This document shows, piece by piece, positions 1-7,255 of a DNA stretch of 64,000 nt; the stretch's first letter is position 1; each line of letters opens with the position of its first letter. The notes beneath the pieces are model-generated. The model was not told where the DNA came from, ran no database searches, and was given only the letters and a program-made list of their open reading frames with translations. Origin of the DNA: Solibacillus sp. FSL H8-0538 (GTDB taxonomy: Bacteria; Bacillota; Bacilli; Bacillales_A; Planococcaceae); assembly GCF_038003525.1 (NCBI RefSeq), contig NZ_JBBOPI010000001.1:1169001-1233000 (forward strand). Reading direction: 5' to 3'. The position numbers and the translations under genes are program-made.

Positions 1-475
1 AACCGGCTCCTGCTGCCCACATGGCATAAATTTCATCGCGCAGAACAATTGGTTTACGCCCAGCAAGCAAATCGCGTACCATGCCGCCACCAGAACCAGT
101 AAGGATGGCTGCAACAATGACCGCACTTAGTGGTAAATTAAGGGATACTGCATACATGGCTCCTTGAATTGCAAAAGCCGAAAGCCCAATAGCATCGGTA
201 AAATTCCCCCATCGATTCCAATGTTTAATTAAGCGCTGGGGCACTAAAAAGAATATCGTAATAGCCGCAATAGCAATTTGAAACATCGATTCCTGACTCC
301 ATAGCGTTGATACGGGTAGACCGATTAGGACGTTGCGAATGGCACCACCACCAAAAGCCGTGACAATACCGAGTAAGTAAACGCCGAATAAATCATATTC
401 TTCTTCCATCGCTACAATCGCACCAGAAATAGCAAAAGCGATTGTGCCAACAACACTAAAGACATCCCATGCCAT
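1..475 (-). CDS. TRIC-type cation channel / UPF0126 family membrane protein, 3' part cut by window edge
   Basis: Reading leftward from an ATG at 473-475, preceded by a strong GGAGGGG ribosome site, 158 codons are open to the window edge. The protein starts MAWDVFSVVGTIAFAISGA and has about five hydrophobic segments. Two glycine-arginine signatures, GGGAIRN and GGGMVRD, mark the two internally repeated halves typical of the UPF0126/TRIC family (B. subtilis YvgT-like). Family members form trimeric potassium-permeable channels in the cytoplasmic membrane; the bacterial role is poorly defined. Only the far C-terminus is missing, since these proteins are usually about 200 residues. It is transcribed away from ynbB, so the two genes share the intergenic region at 476-751. 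Confidence 0.85.
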   Translation of the reverse strand, partial: MAWDVFSVVGTIAFAISGAIVAMEEEYDLFGVYLLGIVTAFGGGAIRNVLIGLPVSTLWSQESMFQIAIAAITIFFLVPQRLIKHWNRWGNFTDAIGLSAFAIQGAMYAVSLNLPLSAVIVAAILTGSGGGMVRDLLAGRKPIVLRDEIYAMWAAGAG

Positions 476-588
476 TTGTGACCCCTCCGTAAAAAACTCA
501 ATATGACAAGAGAATAGCAGTTTTATAGTTAGCCGTCAAAAGCAAATTGTTGACGGCTAGTATATAATTAATAAAGTAAAAGAAGTTT

Positions 589-710
589 GGGTCTTTACCA
601 AAACATGTCCTTTACTTTAAAAGAAAGTGCACTACTTTATAGGCACATGGAACGGAAAGCGTCCGCCTGGAGTGGAATGTGCTGTCAAGTACTGATTTTG
701 GTGTAGAGCC
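589..710. repeat. Dispersed repeat family 1, short copy (core deleted)
   Basis: This 122-bp stretch matches 44786-44992 closely at both ends (ACCAAAACATGT near the left end and GGAGTGGAATGTGCTGTC near the right). It lacks the roughly 85-bp GC-rich core present in the other copy. It lies between the divergent TRIC gene and ynbB and carries no convincing reading frame. Confidence 0.8.
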
Positions 711-751
711 AGAAGTTTATTGTTATTTTTAGATAGAATGGAGTTTTCATC

Positions 752-1999
752 ATGGCATTTAGTTCAAATCTAACAGAAGAAACGTTAGCGCTTGCTACGC
801 ATATCGAGGAAAAAGTTCGCCCTTACCATGCAAAAGCAGACGCCCAAGCCTTTTTCAATCAACAAAAGGTATTAGCTGCATTCCGCAAGCATCAAGTTAG
901 TGATTATCACCTCAATCCATCAAGTGGCTACGGCTATGACGACGAGGGCCGCGATAATTTAGAGCGCGTGTATGCAGAAGTTTTCGGCGCAGAAGCAGCG
1001 ATTGTACGCCCGCAAATCATTTCAGGAACACATGCTATTACTCTAAGTCTATTCGGTGTACTTCGCCCGGGCGACGAGTTACTGTACATTACAGGAAAGC
1101 CTTATGATACATTGCAATCAATTGTATACGGTGGCGAAAAAGATACAGGTTCATTAAAGGATTTTAATATTAACTATTCACATATTGATCTACTCGACAA
1201 TAAAGAGATTGACTGGGACGGTGTGCGCGCGGCAGTAAATGCCAACACAAAAATGATCGCTATCCAACGTTCAAAAGGCTACGCAACACGCCCATCATTC
1301 ACAATTGAAGCCATTGAAGCAATGGTTAAACAAATTCGTGAAATTGCACCAAAGGCAGTCATTTTTGTGGACAACTGTTACGGTGAATTTGTTGAAGCTT
1401 TAGAGCCAACTGAAATCGGCGCGGACTTAATGGCAGGCTCACTCATTAAAAATCCAGGTGGCGGTTTAGCAAAAATCGGAGGCTATATTGCAGGACGTGC
1501 TGATCTAGTCGAGAAATGTGCCTACCGCATGACGTCACCAGGCATTGGTGCAGAGGCAGGCGCGACATTAAATACACTTGCTGACTTTTACCAAGGCTTC
1601 TTCCTAGCACCGCATGTTGTGGCACAAAGCGTAAAAGGTGCCATCTTCACAGCAGCTATGCTAGAAGAAATCGGTATGACAACATCACCTCACTATACAG
1701 ATGCACGTACAGATTTAATTCAGTCTGTATCTTTCCAAACAGCGGAGCAAATGGTCGCATTCTGTCGCGAAATCCAAGCGGCTTCACCAATCAATGCCCA
1801 CTTCGCACCGGAACCAGCATACATGCCCGGCTATGAGGATGATGTCATTATGGCTGCTGGTACATTTGTACAAGGCTCTAGTATTGAGTTAACTGCAGAT
1901 GGCCCAATCCGTCCTCCGTATACAGCGTTTGTGCAAGGTGGACTAACCTATGAGCATGTAAAATATGCAATTTGCTCGGCAGTACAAGCATTAAAATAA
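752..1999 (+). CDS. ynbB: YnbB-like PLP-dependent enzyme (aluminium-resistance / methionine gamma-lyase-like family)
   Basis: The 415-residue product matches the fold-type I PLP family called aluminium resistance protein or methionine gamma-lyase-like (B. subtilis YnbB). Seen in the sequence are a cofactor-binding ISGTHAI segment near residue 90, a VDNCYGEF segment with the conserved Asp near 208, and a SLIKNPGGG motif near 233 whose Lys should form the Schiff base. Length is normal for the family. The substrate is unknown; the name comes from an old resistance phenotype in another genus. It sits just upstream of glnRA, as in B. subtilis. A GGAG-like site precedes the ATG, and a hairpin at 2004-2037 ends the transcript, so it is probably transcribed separately from glnR. 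Confidence 0.88.
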   Translation: MAFSSNLTEETLALATHIEEKVRPYHAKADAQAFFNQQKVLAAFRKHQVSDYHLNPSSGYGYDDEGRDNLERVYAEVFGAEAAIVRPQIISGTHAITLSLFGVLRPGDELLYITGKPYDTLQSIVYGGEKDTGSLKDFNINYSHIDLLDNKEIDWDGVRAAVNANTKMIAIQRSKGYATRPSFTIEAIEAMVKQIREIAPKAVIFVDNCYGEFVEALEPTEIGADLMAGSLIKNPGGGLAKIGGYIAGRADLVEKCAYRMTSPGIGAEAGATLNTLADFYQGFFLAPHVVAQSVKGAIFTAAMLEEIGMTTSPHYTDARTDLIQSVSFQTAEQMVAFCREIQAASPINAHFAPEPAYMPGYEDDVIMAAGTFVQGSSIELTADGPIRPPYTAFVQGGLTYEHVKYAICSAVQALK

Positions 2000-2003
2000 A
2001 CTA

Positions 2004-2037
2004 CAAGAGGATGTCGCACAAGCGATGTCCTCTTTTC
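2004..2037 (+). terminator. Rho-independent terminator of ynbB
   Basis: AAGAGGA and TCGC pair with GCGA and TCCTCTT across a four-base loop, followed by a short T run, immediately after the ynbB stop codon. Confidence 0.8.
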
Positions 2038-2143
2038 AGTGGATAAGCAAGTATAACTTTCCTATTCGCAAACAAAGTATGCCACCCATCGAAACACTTC
2101 CAAATGTAGCTGTTTTGTTACGTAAATTGAATAAAGTTAAAAT

Positions 2144-2406
2144 TCAGGCTCATCAACAATAGGAGTGGATGTCAATTAGAGTAGAATAATTGTTGATTGG
2201 AGTGGCGGCTGGCGACTCCTAGGGGATTAGCGTTCTAGATGAGACCCTGGACTGAGGCCAACACGATGTTGGTCACAAAGGCGTTGCCACAGGACGTGGC
2301 GTACTTAGCCTTTGTTCCTTTATTTCCCGAAGCGGCTCATCGAACGCCCCCTGGAAAGCGTCCAGCCAGAACGGAAATCAACCGCAAGTTATGGTGCAGA
2401 ACTAAA
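2144..2406. repeat. Dispersed repeat family 2, copy interrupted by a Bacillaceae-1-like element
   Basis: The segment matches 22134-22331 almost base for base on both flanks (shared landmarks GTTGATTGGAGTGGCGG, GATGAGACCCTGGACTGAG and AAGCGGCTCATCGAACGCCC). Where the other copy has GCGTAGCGAGGG, this one carries about 75 bp with the two-hairpin element at 2257-2316. The reading frame that crosses it starts inside the repeat, so I do not call a gene. The rest of 2000-2589 holds the ynbB terminator, a decayed fragment of repeat family 4 near 2036-2070 and the glnR control region. Confidence 0.85.
2257..2316 (-). ncRNA. Bacillaceae-1-like two-hairpin RNA element, nested copy
   Basis: CCAAC/GTTGG closes a five-base loop. 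Then ACAAAGGC/GCCTTTGT encloses GCCAC-AGGAC-GTGGC. On the minus strand the second loop reads GUCCU, the RUCCU loop that I recall as the hallmark of the Rfam Bacillaceae-1 RNA motif; the first loop reads AUCGU, one base off. The outer stem differs from the 55.2-kb copies yet still pairs, which supports selection on structure. Whether it is transcribed is unknown. Confidence 0.5.
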
Positions 2407-2516
2407 GTTCACCCTCCAATATTTATAATGTATATTGAAAAAATAGTAATGCAAACATTAGTAGTTTGCGATTATTCGCTCAATTTTGCAAATATTTTAG
2501 GAGTTTATTTCTGTTG

Positions 2517-2567
2517 TGTTAGTTTTTCTTACATAAGATTGACATGCTAACTTACAGAGAGTAATAT
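2517..2567 (+). promoter_or_regulatory. glnRA promoter with two GlnR operators
   Basis: A perfect -35 TTGACA (2539-2544) lies 17 bp from TAATAT (2562-2567). TGTTAGTTTTTCTTACA (2517-2533) fits the GlnR/TnrA consensus TGTNA-N7-TNACA exactly. A second site, TGACATGCTAACTTACA (2540-2556), has one mismatch and overlaps the -35 box. The two operators are 23 bp apart (about two helical turns), as in the B. subtilis glnRA control region. This predicts repression by GlnR when nitrogen is plentiful. Confidence 0.9.
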
Positions 2568-2589
2568 ATGTGAAAGGGAGGTGGATTAA

Positions 2590-2970
2590 ATGAGTAGTGA
2601 GATTCGACGATCCATGCCATTGTTACCGATTAGTATTGTTATGCAACTGACAGAGTTAACAGCGCGACAAATTCGTTATTATGAAGAGCACGATTTAATT
2701 CAGCCGCACCGTACAGAAGGAAATCGACGTATGTTTTCATTAAACGACGTGGATAAATTACTTGAAGTAAAAGACTTGCTAGAGCAAGGGGTTAATATGG
2801 CGGGCATCAAAAAGGTGTTCGACATGAAAAACAACCCAGCTGCACAAACTGAAAACAAAGAAATTACTGATACTGAACTACGAAAAATTTTGCGTGAAGA
2901 AATGCACCAAGCACAACGCATGCAAAAATCGTCAATTCGACAAGGGGATTTATCACGTTTTTATCAATAA
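2590..2970 (+). CDS. glnR: GlnR, MerR-family repressor of nitrogen genes
   Basis: The 126-residue protein has the MerR winged helix at residues 15-85 ([18 protein letters not shown], then the NRRMFS wing). A C-terminal tail ends [12 protein letters not shown]; in B. subtilis this tail senses feedback-inhibited glutamine synthetase. GlnR binds TGTNA-N7-TNACA operators, and two lie directly upstream of this gene, so it is autoregulated. It forms an operon with glnA 96 bp downstream. Start is ATG after AAAGGGAGGTGG. Length matches B. subtilis GlnR (about 135) within a few residues. Confidence 0.95.
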   Translation: MSSEIRRSMPLLPISIVMQLTELTARQIRYYEEHDLIQPHRTEGNRRMFSLNDVDKLLEVKDLLEQGVNMAGIKKVFDMKNNPAAQTENKEITDTELRKILREEMHQAQRMQKSSIRQGDLSRFYQ

Positions 2971-2973
2971 AAG

Positions 2974-2994
2974 AGTATTCGCGCGCGAATGCCT
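2974..2994. other. Small GC palindrome between glnR and glnA
   Basis: GTATTCGCGCGCGAATGC contains a perfect inverted repeat, ATTCGCGCGCGAAT, just after the glnR stop. There is no T tract, so it is more likely a processing or stabilising hairpin between the two cistrons than a terminator. Confidence 0.45.
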
Positions 2995-3066
2995 GAAATA
3001 AGAAGCGTGTAAATTATAAATAGCCCAGGAAACTGGGACCGAACATATTTAGGAGAGTGAAATACT

Positions 3067-4401
3067 GTGGGTAAATACACAAAAGAAGACATTCAACGTC
3101 TAGTGCAAGAAGAAGAAGTTAAATTCATTCGTTTACAATTCACTGACATTTTAGGAACAATTAAAAATGTCGAAATTCCTGTTAGCCAATTAGAAAAAGC
3201 GTTAGACAACAAAATGATGTTCGACGGTTCTTCAATCGAAGGTTTCGTTCGTATCGAAGAATCAGACATGTACTTATATCCGGATTATGACTCATTCATG
3301 GTCTTCCCATGGACTGCTCAAAAGGGCAAAGTTGCTCGTTTCATCTGTGACATCTACCGTCCAGACGGCACACCATTTGCTGGTGACCCACGTAATAACT
3401 TAAAACGCGTTCTAAAAGAGATGGAAGAACTTGGTTTCACAAACTTCAACTTAGGACCTGAGCCAGAATTCTTCTTATTCAAATTAGACGAAAAAGGCGA
3501 ACCAACTTTAGAAGTAAATGATAACGGTGGTTACTTCGACTTAGCACCAACTGACCTTGGCGAAAACTGCCGTCGTGATATCGTGCTTGAATTAGAAGAA
3601 ATGGGCTTTGAAATTGAAGCTTCTCACCATGAGGTAGCTCCTGGTCAACACGAAATCGATTTCAAATATGCGGACGCCATTACTGCATGTGACAACATCC
3701 AAACATTTAAATTAGTAGTAAAAACTATTGCACGTAAACACGGTCTACATGCAACGTTTATGCCAAAACCATTATTCGGTGAAGCTGGATCAGGTATGCA
3801 TTTTAACGTTTCTTTATTCAAAGGAAAAGAAAATGCATTCTACGATGAATCAACAGAACTTGGCTTATCTGAAACAGCATTACAATTCATGGCGGGCGTA
3901 TTAGAGCACGTACAAGGCTTTACAGCGGTGACAAACCCAACAGTAAACTCTTACAAACGATTAGTTCCAGGTTATGAAGCACCATGTTACGTAGCATGGT
4001 CAGCACAAAACCGTTCACCACTTATTCGTATTCCATCTTCTCGCGGCGTATCTACACGCGTAGAAGTACGTTCAGTGGATCCAGCGGCTAACCCTTACTT
4101 AGCAATGGCTGTAATCCTAGAAGCCGGCTTAGAAGGTATCCGTCAAAAAATGACACCACCACCAGCGATTAACCGCAACATTTATGTAATGAGCGAAGCA
4201 GAACGCAAAGCAAACGGTATCGAAAACTTACCGGCTGCACTTGACGACGCATTAGCTTTACTTGCAAAAGATGAATTAATTCAAGCTGCACTTGGTGAAC
4301 ACATTTACGCAAACTTTAAAGAAGCAAAAGAAATCGAGTTCGACATGTACAGAAGCACTGTACACCAATGGGAACGCGACCAATACATGAAGATGTATTA
4401 A
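3067..4401 (+). CDS. glnA: Glutamine synthetase type I (GSI-alpha)
   Basis: This enzyme makes L-glutamine from glutamate, ammonia and ATP in the cytoplasm and acts as a dodecamer. The 444-residue length equals B. subtilis GlnA. The beta-grasp N-domain covers residues 15-100 and the catalytic domain follows with the signatures [40 protein letters not shown] and [13 protein letters not shown]. The adenylylation loop of GSI-beta enzymes is absent, as expected for the alpha type. Start is GTG at 3067 after AGGAGAGTG. In the family the feedback-inhibited form stimulates GlnR and sequesters TnrA. A strong terminator follows. Confidence 0.97.
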   Translation: MGKYTKEDIQRLVQEEEVKFIRLQFTDILGTIKNVEIPVSQLEKALDNKMMFDGSSIEGFVRIEESDMYLYPDYDSFMVFPWTAQKGKVARFICDIYRPDGTPFAGDPRNNLKRVLKEMEELGFTNFNLGPEPEFFLFKLDEKGEPTLEVNDNGGYFDLAPTDLGENCRRDIVLELEEMGFEIEASHHEVAPGQHEIDFKYADAITACDNIQTFKLVVKTIARKHGLHATFMPKPLFGEAGSGMHFNVSLFKGKENAFYDESTELGLSETALQFMAGVLEHVQGFTAVTNPTVNSYKRLVPGYEAPCYVAWSAQNRSPLIRIPSSRGVSTRVEVRSVDPAANPYLAMAVILEAGLEGIRQKMTPPPAINRNIYVMSEAERKANGIENLPAALDDALALLAKDELIQAALGEHIYANFKEAKEIEFDMYRSTVHQWERDQYMKMY

Positions 4402-4403
4402 TA

Positions 4404-4441
4404 AAAAAGCGTTGGGGCTGTAGGGCTCCGACGCTTTTTCT
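4404..4441 (+). terminator. Rho-independent terminator of glnRA
   Basis: AAAAAGCGTTGGGGC pairs with GGCTCCGACGCTTTTT (with G-U pairs) around a short loop, followed by T-rich DNA. Confidence 0.88.
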
Positions 4442-4501
4442 TTTTGTCTTTCAAACATTGAGGGGAATAGTTTTTCTAAAAATGTAAACAAGACGTGTCG
4501 C

Positions 4502-4891
4502 TTAAAAACCAAATCCTCTTTTTCTTTGTTTGCAATTAGGATGGTGTGGCATGTTGCACATGATATGTCTCTCACAGCATTGATTTACGACAGATTGTGT
4601 GTGAGGGAAATAGTGTTCGTGATTGATCATATGTCTGTTCACAGTAGTTGTATGTGAAGGATGAACATGCGGTACAACAGTGTTTGTTACATTTGTTTGA
4701 ACAAATTGCTGTGTCGGTGAAACTTGTGTTGGCGAAACTTGTGATTGCATCGGCGAAAGCTGGGATTGCATTGGTGAAGTTTGGGATTGCATCGGTGAAA
4801 CTTGTGATTGCCACGGATCGAACTGGCTAGGGGACATTTGATTTGATCCATTTCTATTACAACGCGAACAACCCTTTTTCGAATTAAACAT
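4502..4891 (-). CDS. cotD: Spore coat protein D-like (CotD family) with an N-terminal heptad repeat
   Basis: The C-terminal half (residues about 70-105) carries VVPHVHPSHTTTVNRHMINH and HEHYFPHTQS, which closely follows B. subtilis CotD (VPHIHPQHTTNVN...HVHYFPHT). The protein is rich in His, Gln and Cys, typical of coat proteins. Residues about 22-62 are an added region of repeated SPMQSQV-type heptads, absent from B. subtilis CotD, which makes this 129-residue protein longer than usual. The tail is basic (KQRKRGFGF). It should be made in the mother cell and assembled into the inner coat. The ribosome site is AAGGAGG. A CATA-N3-TA box at 4929-4937 may be a SigK -10 element. Confidence 0.85.
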   Translation of the reverse strand: MFNSKKGCSRCNRNGSNQMSPSQFDPWQSQVSPMQSQTSPMQSQLSPMQSQVSPTQVSPTQQFVQTNVTNTVVPHVHPSHTTTVNRHMINHEHYFPHTQSVVNQCCERHIMCNMPHHPNCKQRKRGFGF

Positions 4892-4928
4892 AGAATAACC
4901 TCCTTTTTGACTAGCTTAGTTTCTTTAC

Positions 4929-4937
4929 TAACATATG
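4929..4937 (-). promoter_or_regulatory. Candidate SigK -10 box for cotD
   Basis: On the minus strand CATATGTTA matches the SigK -10 consensus CATANNNTA, about 38 bases before the cotD start. I see no clear -35 AC at the usual distance, so this is tentative. Confidence 0.3.
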
Positions 4938-5157
4938 AAATGAAAGTTTTGATGACTATTTGTATGCCTATTAAATACATATTAAAGACGAATTGTGGTG
5001 TTATTTTGTAGAAATATGATCAATAAATTATCGTTTGGCGTTGGAGCAGCAAGACTCTAGCGCTTGTTTACGTCCGCAAAGGTCAAATAATGCGTATAAA
5101 ACAATCATTAATACAAGCCTACAAACGTATAGATGAGATGGAAGGGGATGATGGAAA

Positions 5158-5409
5158 ATGACAGCAGACAAATTAAAGCAGCATATCGCGTTATTTGGAG
5201 GCTTGCTATCAGCCATTCTTTTGTTTTTGCGTTCGCTAGACATTGATTTAAAGTGGTTTGACCAAGGCGTAATTGATTCATTTGTAAGTTTGCTTCTAGC
5301 GTTAGTGCCATTTGTGCTCGTATTATATGGGGTTTGGAAGAACAGCTATATTGTGACGAAGAAGGCACGGGAACAGGAGAAGGTATTGAAGAAGAATGGG
5401 TTGAAATAG
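5158..5409 (+). CDS. Orphan phage-holin-like membrane protein (SPP1/XhlB type)
   Basis: The 83-residue protein has two hydrophobic segments (about 10-25 and 42-62) and a charged tail, WKNSYIVTKKAREQEKVLKKNGLK. The tail resembles SPP1-family holins such as XhlB ([23 protein letters not shown]). Holins open the cytoplasmic membrane so that an endolysin can reach the wall. No amidase, lysozyme or other phage gene lies nearby, so this is either a domesticated holin or a prophage remnant. Start is ATG after GATGGAAGGGGATG. It converges on the ferritin-like gene, with a bidirectional hairpin between them. Confidence 0.7.
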   Translation: MTADKLKQHIALFGGLLSAILLFLRSLDIDLKWFDQGVIDSFVSLLLALVPFVLVLYGVWKNSYIVTKKAREQEKVLKKNGLK

Positions 5410-5518
5410 GGGTTAAATCTTTTTTGTTAGGAACTATAGAATAATCGTAAGCCAAGAAATCAAGCGTCTAACATGGAGATTTTGGTTTGTTCTTGTAAAA
5501 GGATATGGATGCAATGGA

Positions 5519-5554
5519 AAAAAGCTATTCCGCGGTTTAGGAATAGCTTTTCTA
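5519..5554. terminator. Bidirectional terminator between converging genes
   Basis: AAAAGCTATTCC pairs perfectly with GGAATAGCTTTT around an eight-base loop, with A and T runs on the two sides. It can serve both the holin-like and the ferritin-like gene. Confidence 0.85.
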
Positions 5555-5575
5555 ATGTATAAAATTATTACTTTA

Positions 5576-6001
5576 CTAACCCCTCATAAAGTACAAAAAC
5601 CATACAGCATGATTTTGTTCGTCAAAAGAAGCTTGCATATATGCATTACTAATAAAACAATCCTGTGTCTCTCTGGCTACTTGATGATAAAATTCCACCG
5701 CTTGCTGTTCGTCGATAAATGCGGCATGCACCCCTTCTTGAAACGTTTTCGGGTATGGTTCATCGGATAATTGCGGCGTGGGATGCATCCCTGTTAAACA
5801 TGTATAAATATAAGCAAAACCAGCGTAATGGCGCATTTCATCCTTGCGAATTTCGAGAATGCGGTCTCTGATCACCTCGTTTGGTGCACAGTTCGCTAAG
5901 TATTCATAAAAACAAATTGCTTGAAATTCCCCGTTTAGAGTCTTCATCAAATCATTAACAATGTTTCTATGTTCTAAATGATGCATGTCATGATACTGCA
6001 A
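5576..6001 (-). CDS. Ferritin-like four-helix-bundle protein (YhjR-like)
   Basis: The 141-residue protein has the helix and metal-ligand pattern of ferritin-like/rubrerythrin domains. A first helix carries GEFQAICFYEYLA, a second EIRKDEMRHYAGF (E-x-x-H), a third DEQQAVEFYHQVA and a fourth ASFDEQNHAVWF (E-x-x-H). The rubredoxin domain of classical rubrerythrins is absent. B. subtilis YhjR is the nearest protein I recall. A di-iron site that handles peroxide or iron is inferred from the fold, not shown. The nearby coat gene cotD fits a sporulation role, but that is only context. Start is ATG preceded by GGGGG on the minus strand. Confidence 0.75.
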   Translation of the reverse strand: MQYHDMHHLEHRNIVNDLMKTLNGEFQAICFYEYLANCAPNEVIRDRILEIRKDEMRHYAGFAYIYTCLTGMHPTPQLSDEPYPKTFQEGVHAAFIDEQQAVEFYHQVARETQDCFISNAYMQASFDEQNHAVWFLYFMRG

Positions 6002-6300
6002 AAAGTAATCCCCCTTTTTAACAATGTATGAATGAGCCCAAAAAAGTGTACCAAATCATCCGAATAGGCGATTTTGTTGTTGTAATTTCTGAGCAATGTG
6101 TTGGATGGAATACTAATACAAAATTATTCCGTTATATAGAAAGATAGGCAGAAGAGCTTAATGTTTTATTGTCGGGAAAACTATCGCGGTCTTTCATGTA
6201 ACTTTGAGAGAATTCATGATCAGCCGATTTATTGTGAATTATGAAACGTCTGATTTGAAAAATAGCGATCCATCTGTTCCGACAGACTTTATTGCTGGGT
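6002..6300. other. Intergenic DNA with no recognised feature
   Basis: This is the upstream region of the ferritin-like gene and the left flank of the short-repeat array. I see no convincing gene or structured element. A leftward frame continues into the array but is an artefact of the repeat. Confidence 0.5.
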
Positions 6301-7160
6301 TTGCAAGTAAAAGTGTTGAGTTTGCAAGTAACTAGAAGAAAGTTGCAAATAAAAGTGTTGGTTTTACAAGTAAGTAACAAGCTTGCAAGTAAAAGAGCTG
6401 AGTTTGCAAGTAAATAGAAGAATCTTGCAAGTAAAAGTGTTGGTTTTGCAAGTAAGTAACAAGCTTGCAAGTAAAAGAGCGGAGTTTGCAAGTAAATAGA
6501 GGAAAGTTGCAAGTAAAAGCGTTGAGTTTACAAGTAAATAGAAGAAAGTTGCAAGTAAAAGTGTTGGTTTTGCAAGTAACTAATAAAGTTGCAAGTAAAA
6601 GAGCTGAGTTTGCAAGTAAATAGAAGAATCTTGCAAGTAAAAGCGTTGGTTTTGCAAGTAACTAATAAAGTTGCAAGTAAAAGAGCTGGGTTTGCAAGTA
6701 AATAGAAGAAAGTTGCAAGTAAAAGAGCTGGGTTTGCAAGTAAATAGAAGAAAGTTGCAAGTAAAAGTGTTGGTTTTGCAAGTAAGTAACAAGCTTGCAA
6801 GTAAAAGAGCTGAATTTGCAAGTAAATAGAAGAATCTTGCAATTAAAAGAGTTGAGTTTGCAAGTAACTAGAAGAAAGTTGTAAGTAAGTAAAAAGCTTG
6901 CAAGTAAAAGAGCTGTGTTTTGCAAGTAACTAATAAAGTTGCAAGTAAAAGAGTTGGGTTTGCAAGTAAATAGAAGAAAGTTGCAAGTAAAAGAGTTGAT
7001 TTTGCAAGTAAGTAACAAGCTTGCAAGTAAAAGAGTTGGGTTTGCAAGTAACAAACAGACTTGCAAGTAAAAGAGCTGTGTTTACAAGTAACTAGAAGAA
7101 TCTTGCAAGTAAATAGAAGAAAGTTGCAAGTAAACAAGTCAACTTTACAAGTAAACAAAA
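6301..7160. repeat. Array of about 42 short direct repeats with core TTGCAAGTAA
   Basis: The ten-base core TTGCAAGTAA recurs about 42 times. Core starts are almost always 21 or 19 bp apart, for example 6301, 6322, 6343, 6364, 6383, 6404, 6425. The 9- or 11-base tails come from a small set: AAGTGTTGGTT, GTAACAAGC, AAGAGCTGAGT, ATAGAAGAATC, CTAATAAAG. Parts show an 82-bp higher-order unit (21+19+21+21; 6343, 6425, 6507). All copies point the same way. The 19-bp steps shift frame, so the Leu/Thr/Cys-rich minus-strand frames are not proteins. Function unknown. Confidence 0.95.
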
Positions 7161-7186
7161 CCCACCCTCTAAATAAAAGTGTAATT

Positions 7187-7215
7187 TTACTATTTTAGAG
7201 CCCGCGTGCTATAAT
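7187..7215 (+). promoter_or_regulatory. Promoter of the DUF2339 gene with extended -10
   Basis: TGC-TATAAT (TG at 7207, TATAAT 7210-7215) is a perfect extended -10. The -35 position (TTACTA, 7187-7192, 17-bp spacing) is weak. It begins about 30 bp after the last unit of the repeat array. Confidence 0.7.
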
Positions 7216-7255
7216 TATGTCAGTCAGAAAATTTCATCATTTAAGGGGTGAGAAG

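Noticed and set aside
2239-2550. A 103-codon rightward frame
   Set aside because: It starts and runs inside repeat family 2 with the nested hairpin element, has no ribosome site and ends in the glnR promoter region.
4572-4980. Frames overlapping cotD on both strands
   Set aside because: They are shadows created by the 21-bp repeat inside cotD; only the CotD frame has a recognisable domain and a ribosome site.
6132-7158. Several leftward frames of 70-134 codons rich in Leu, Thr, Cys and Lys
   Set aside because: They are by-products of the TTGCAAGTAA array. Frame changes at each 19-bp step, so no single protein spans it.
6301-7160. CRISPR array
   Set aside because: The constant part is only ten bases, the 9-11-base spacers recur many times and no cas genes are present.
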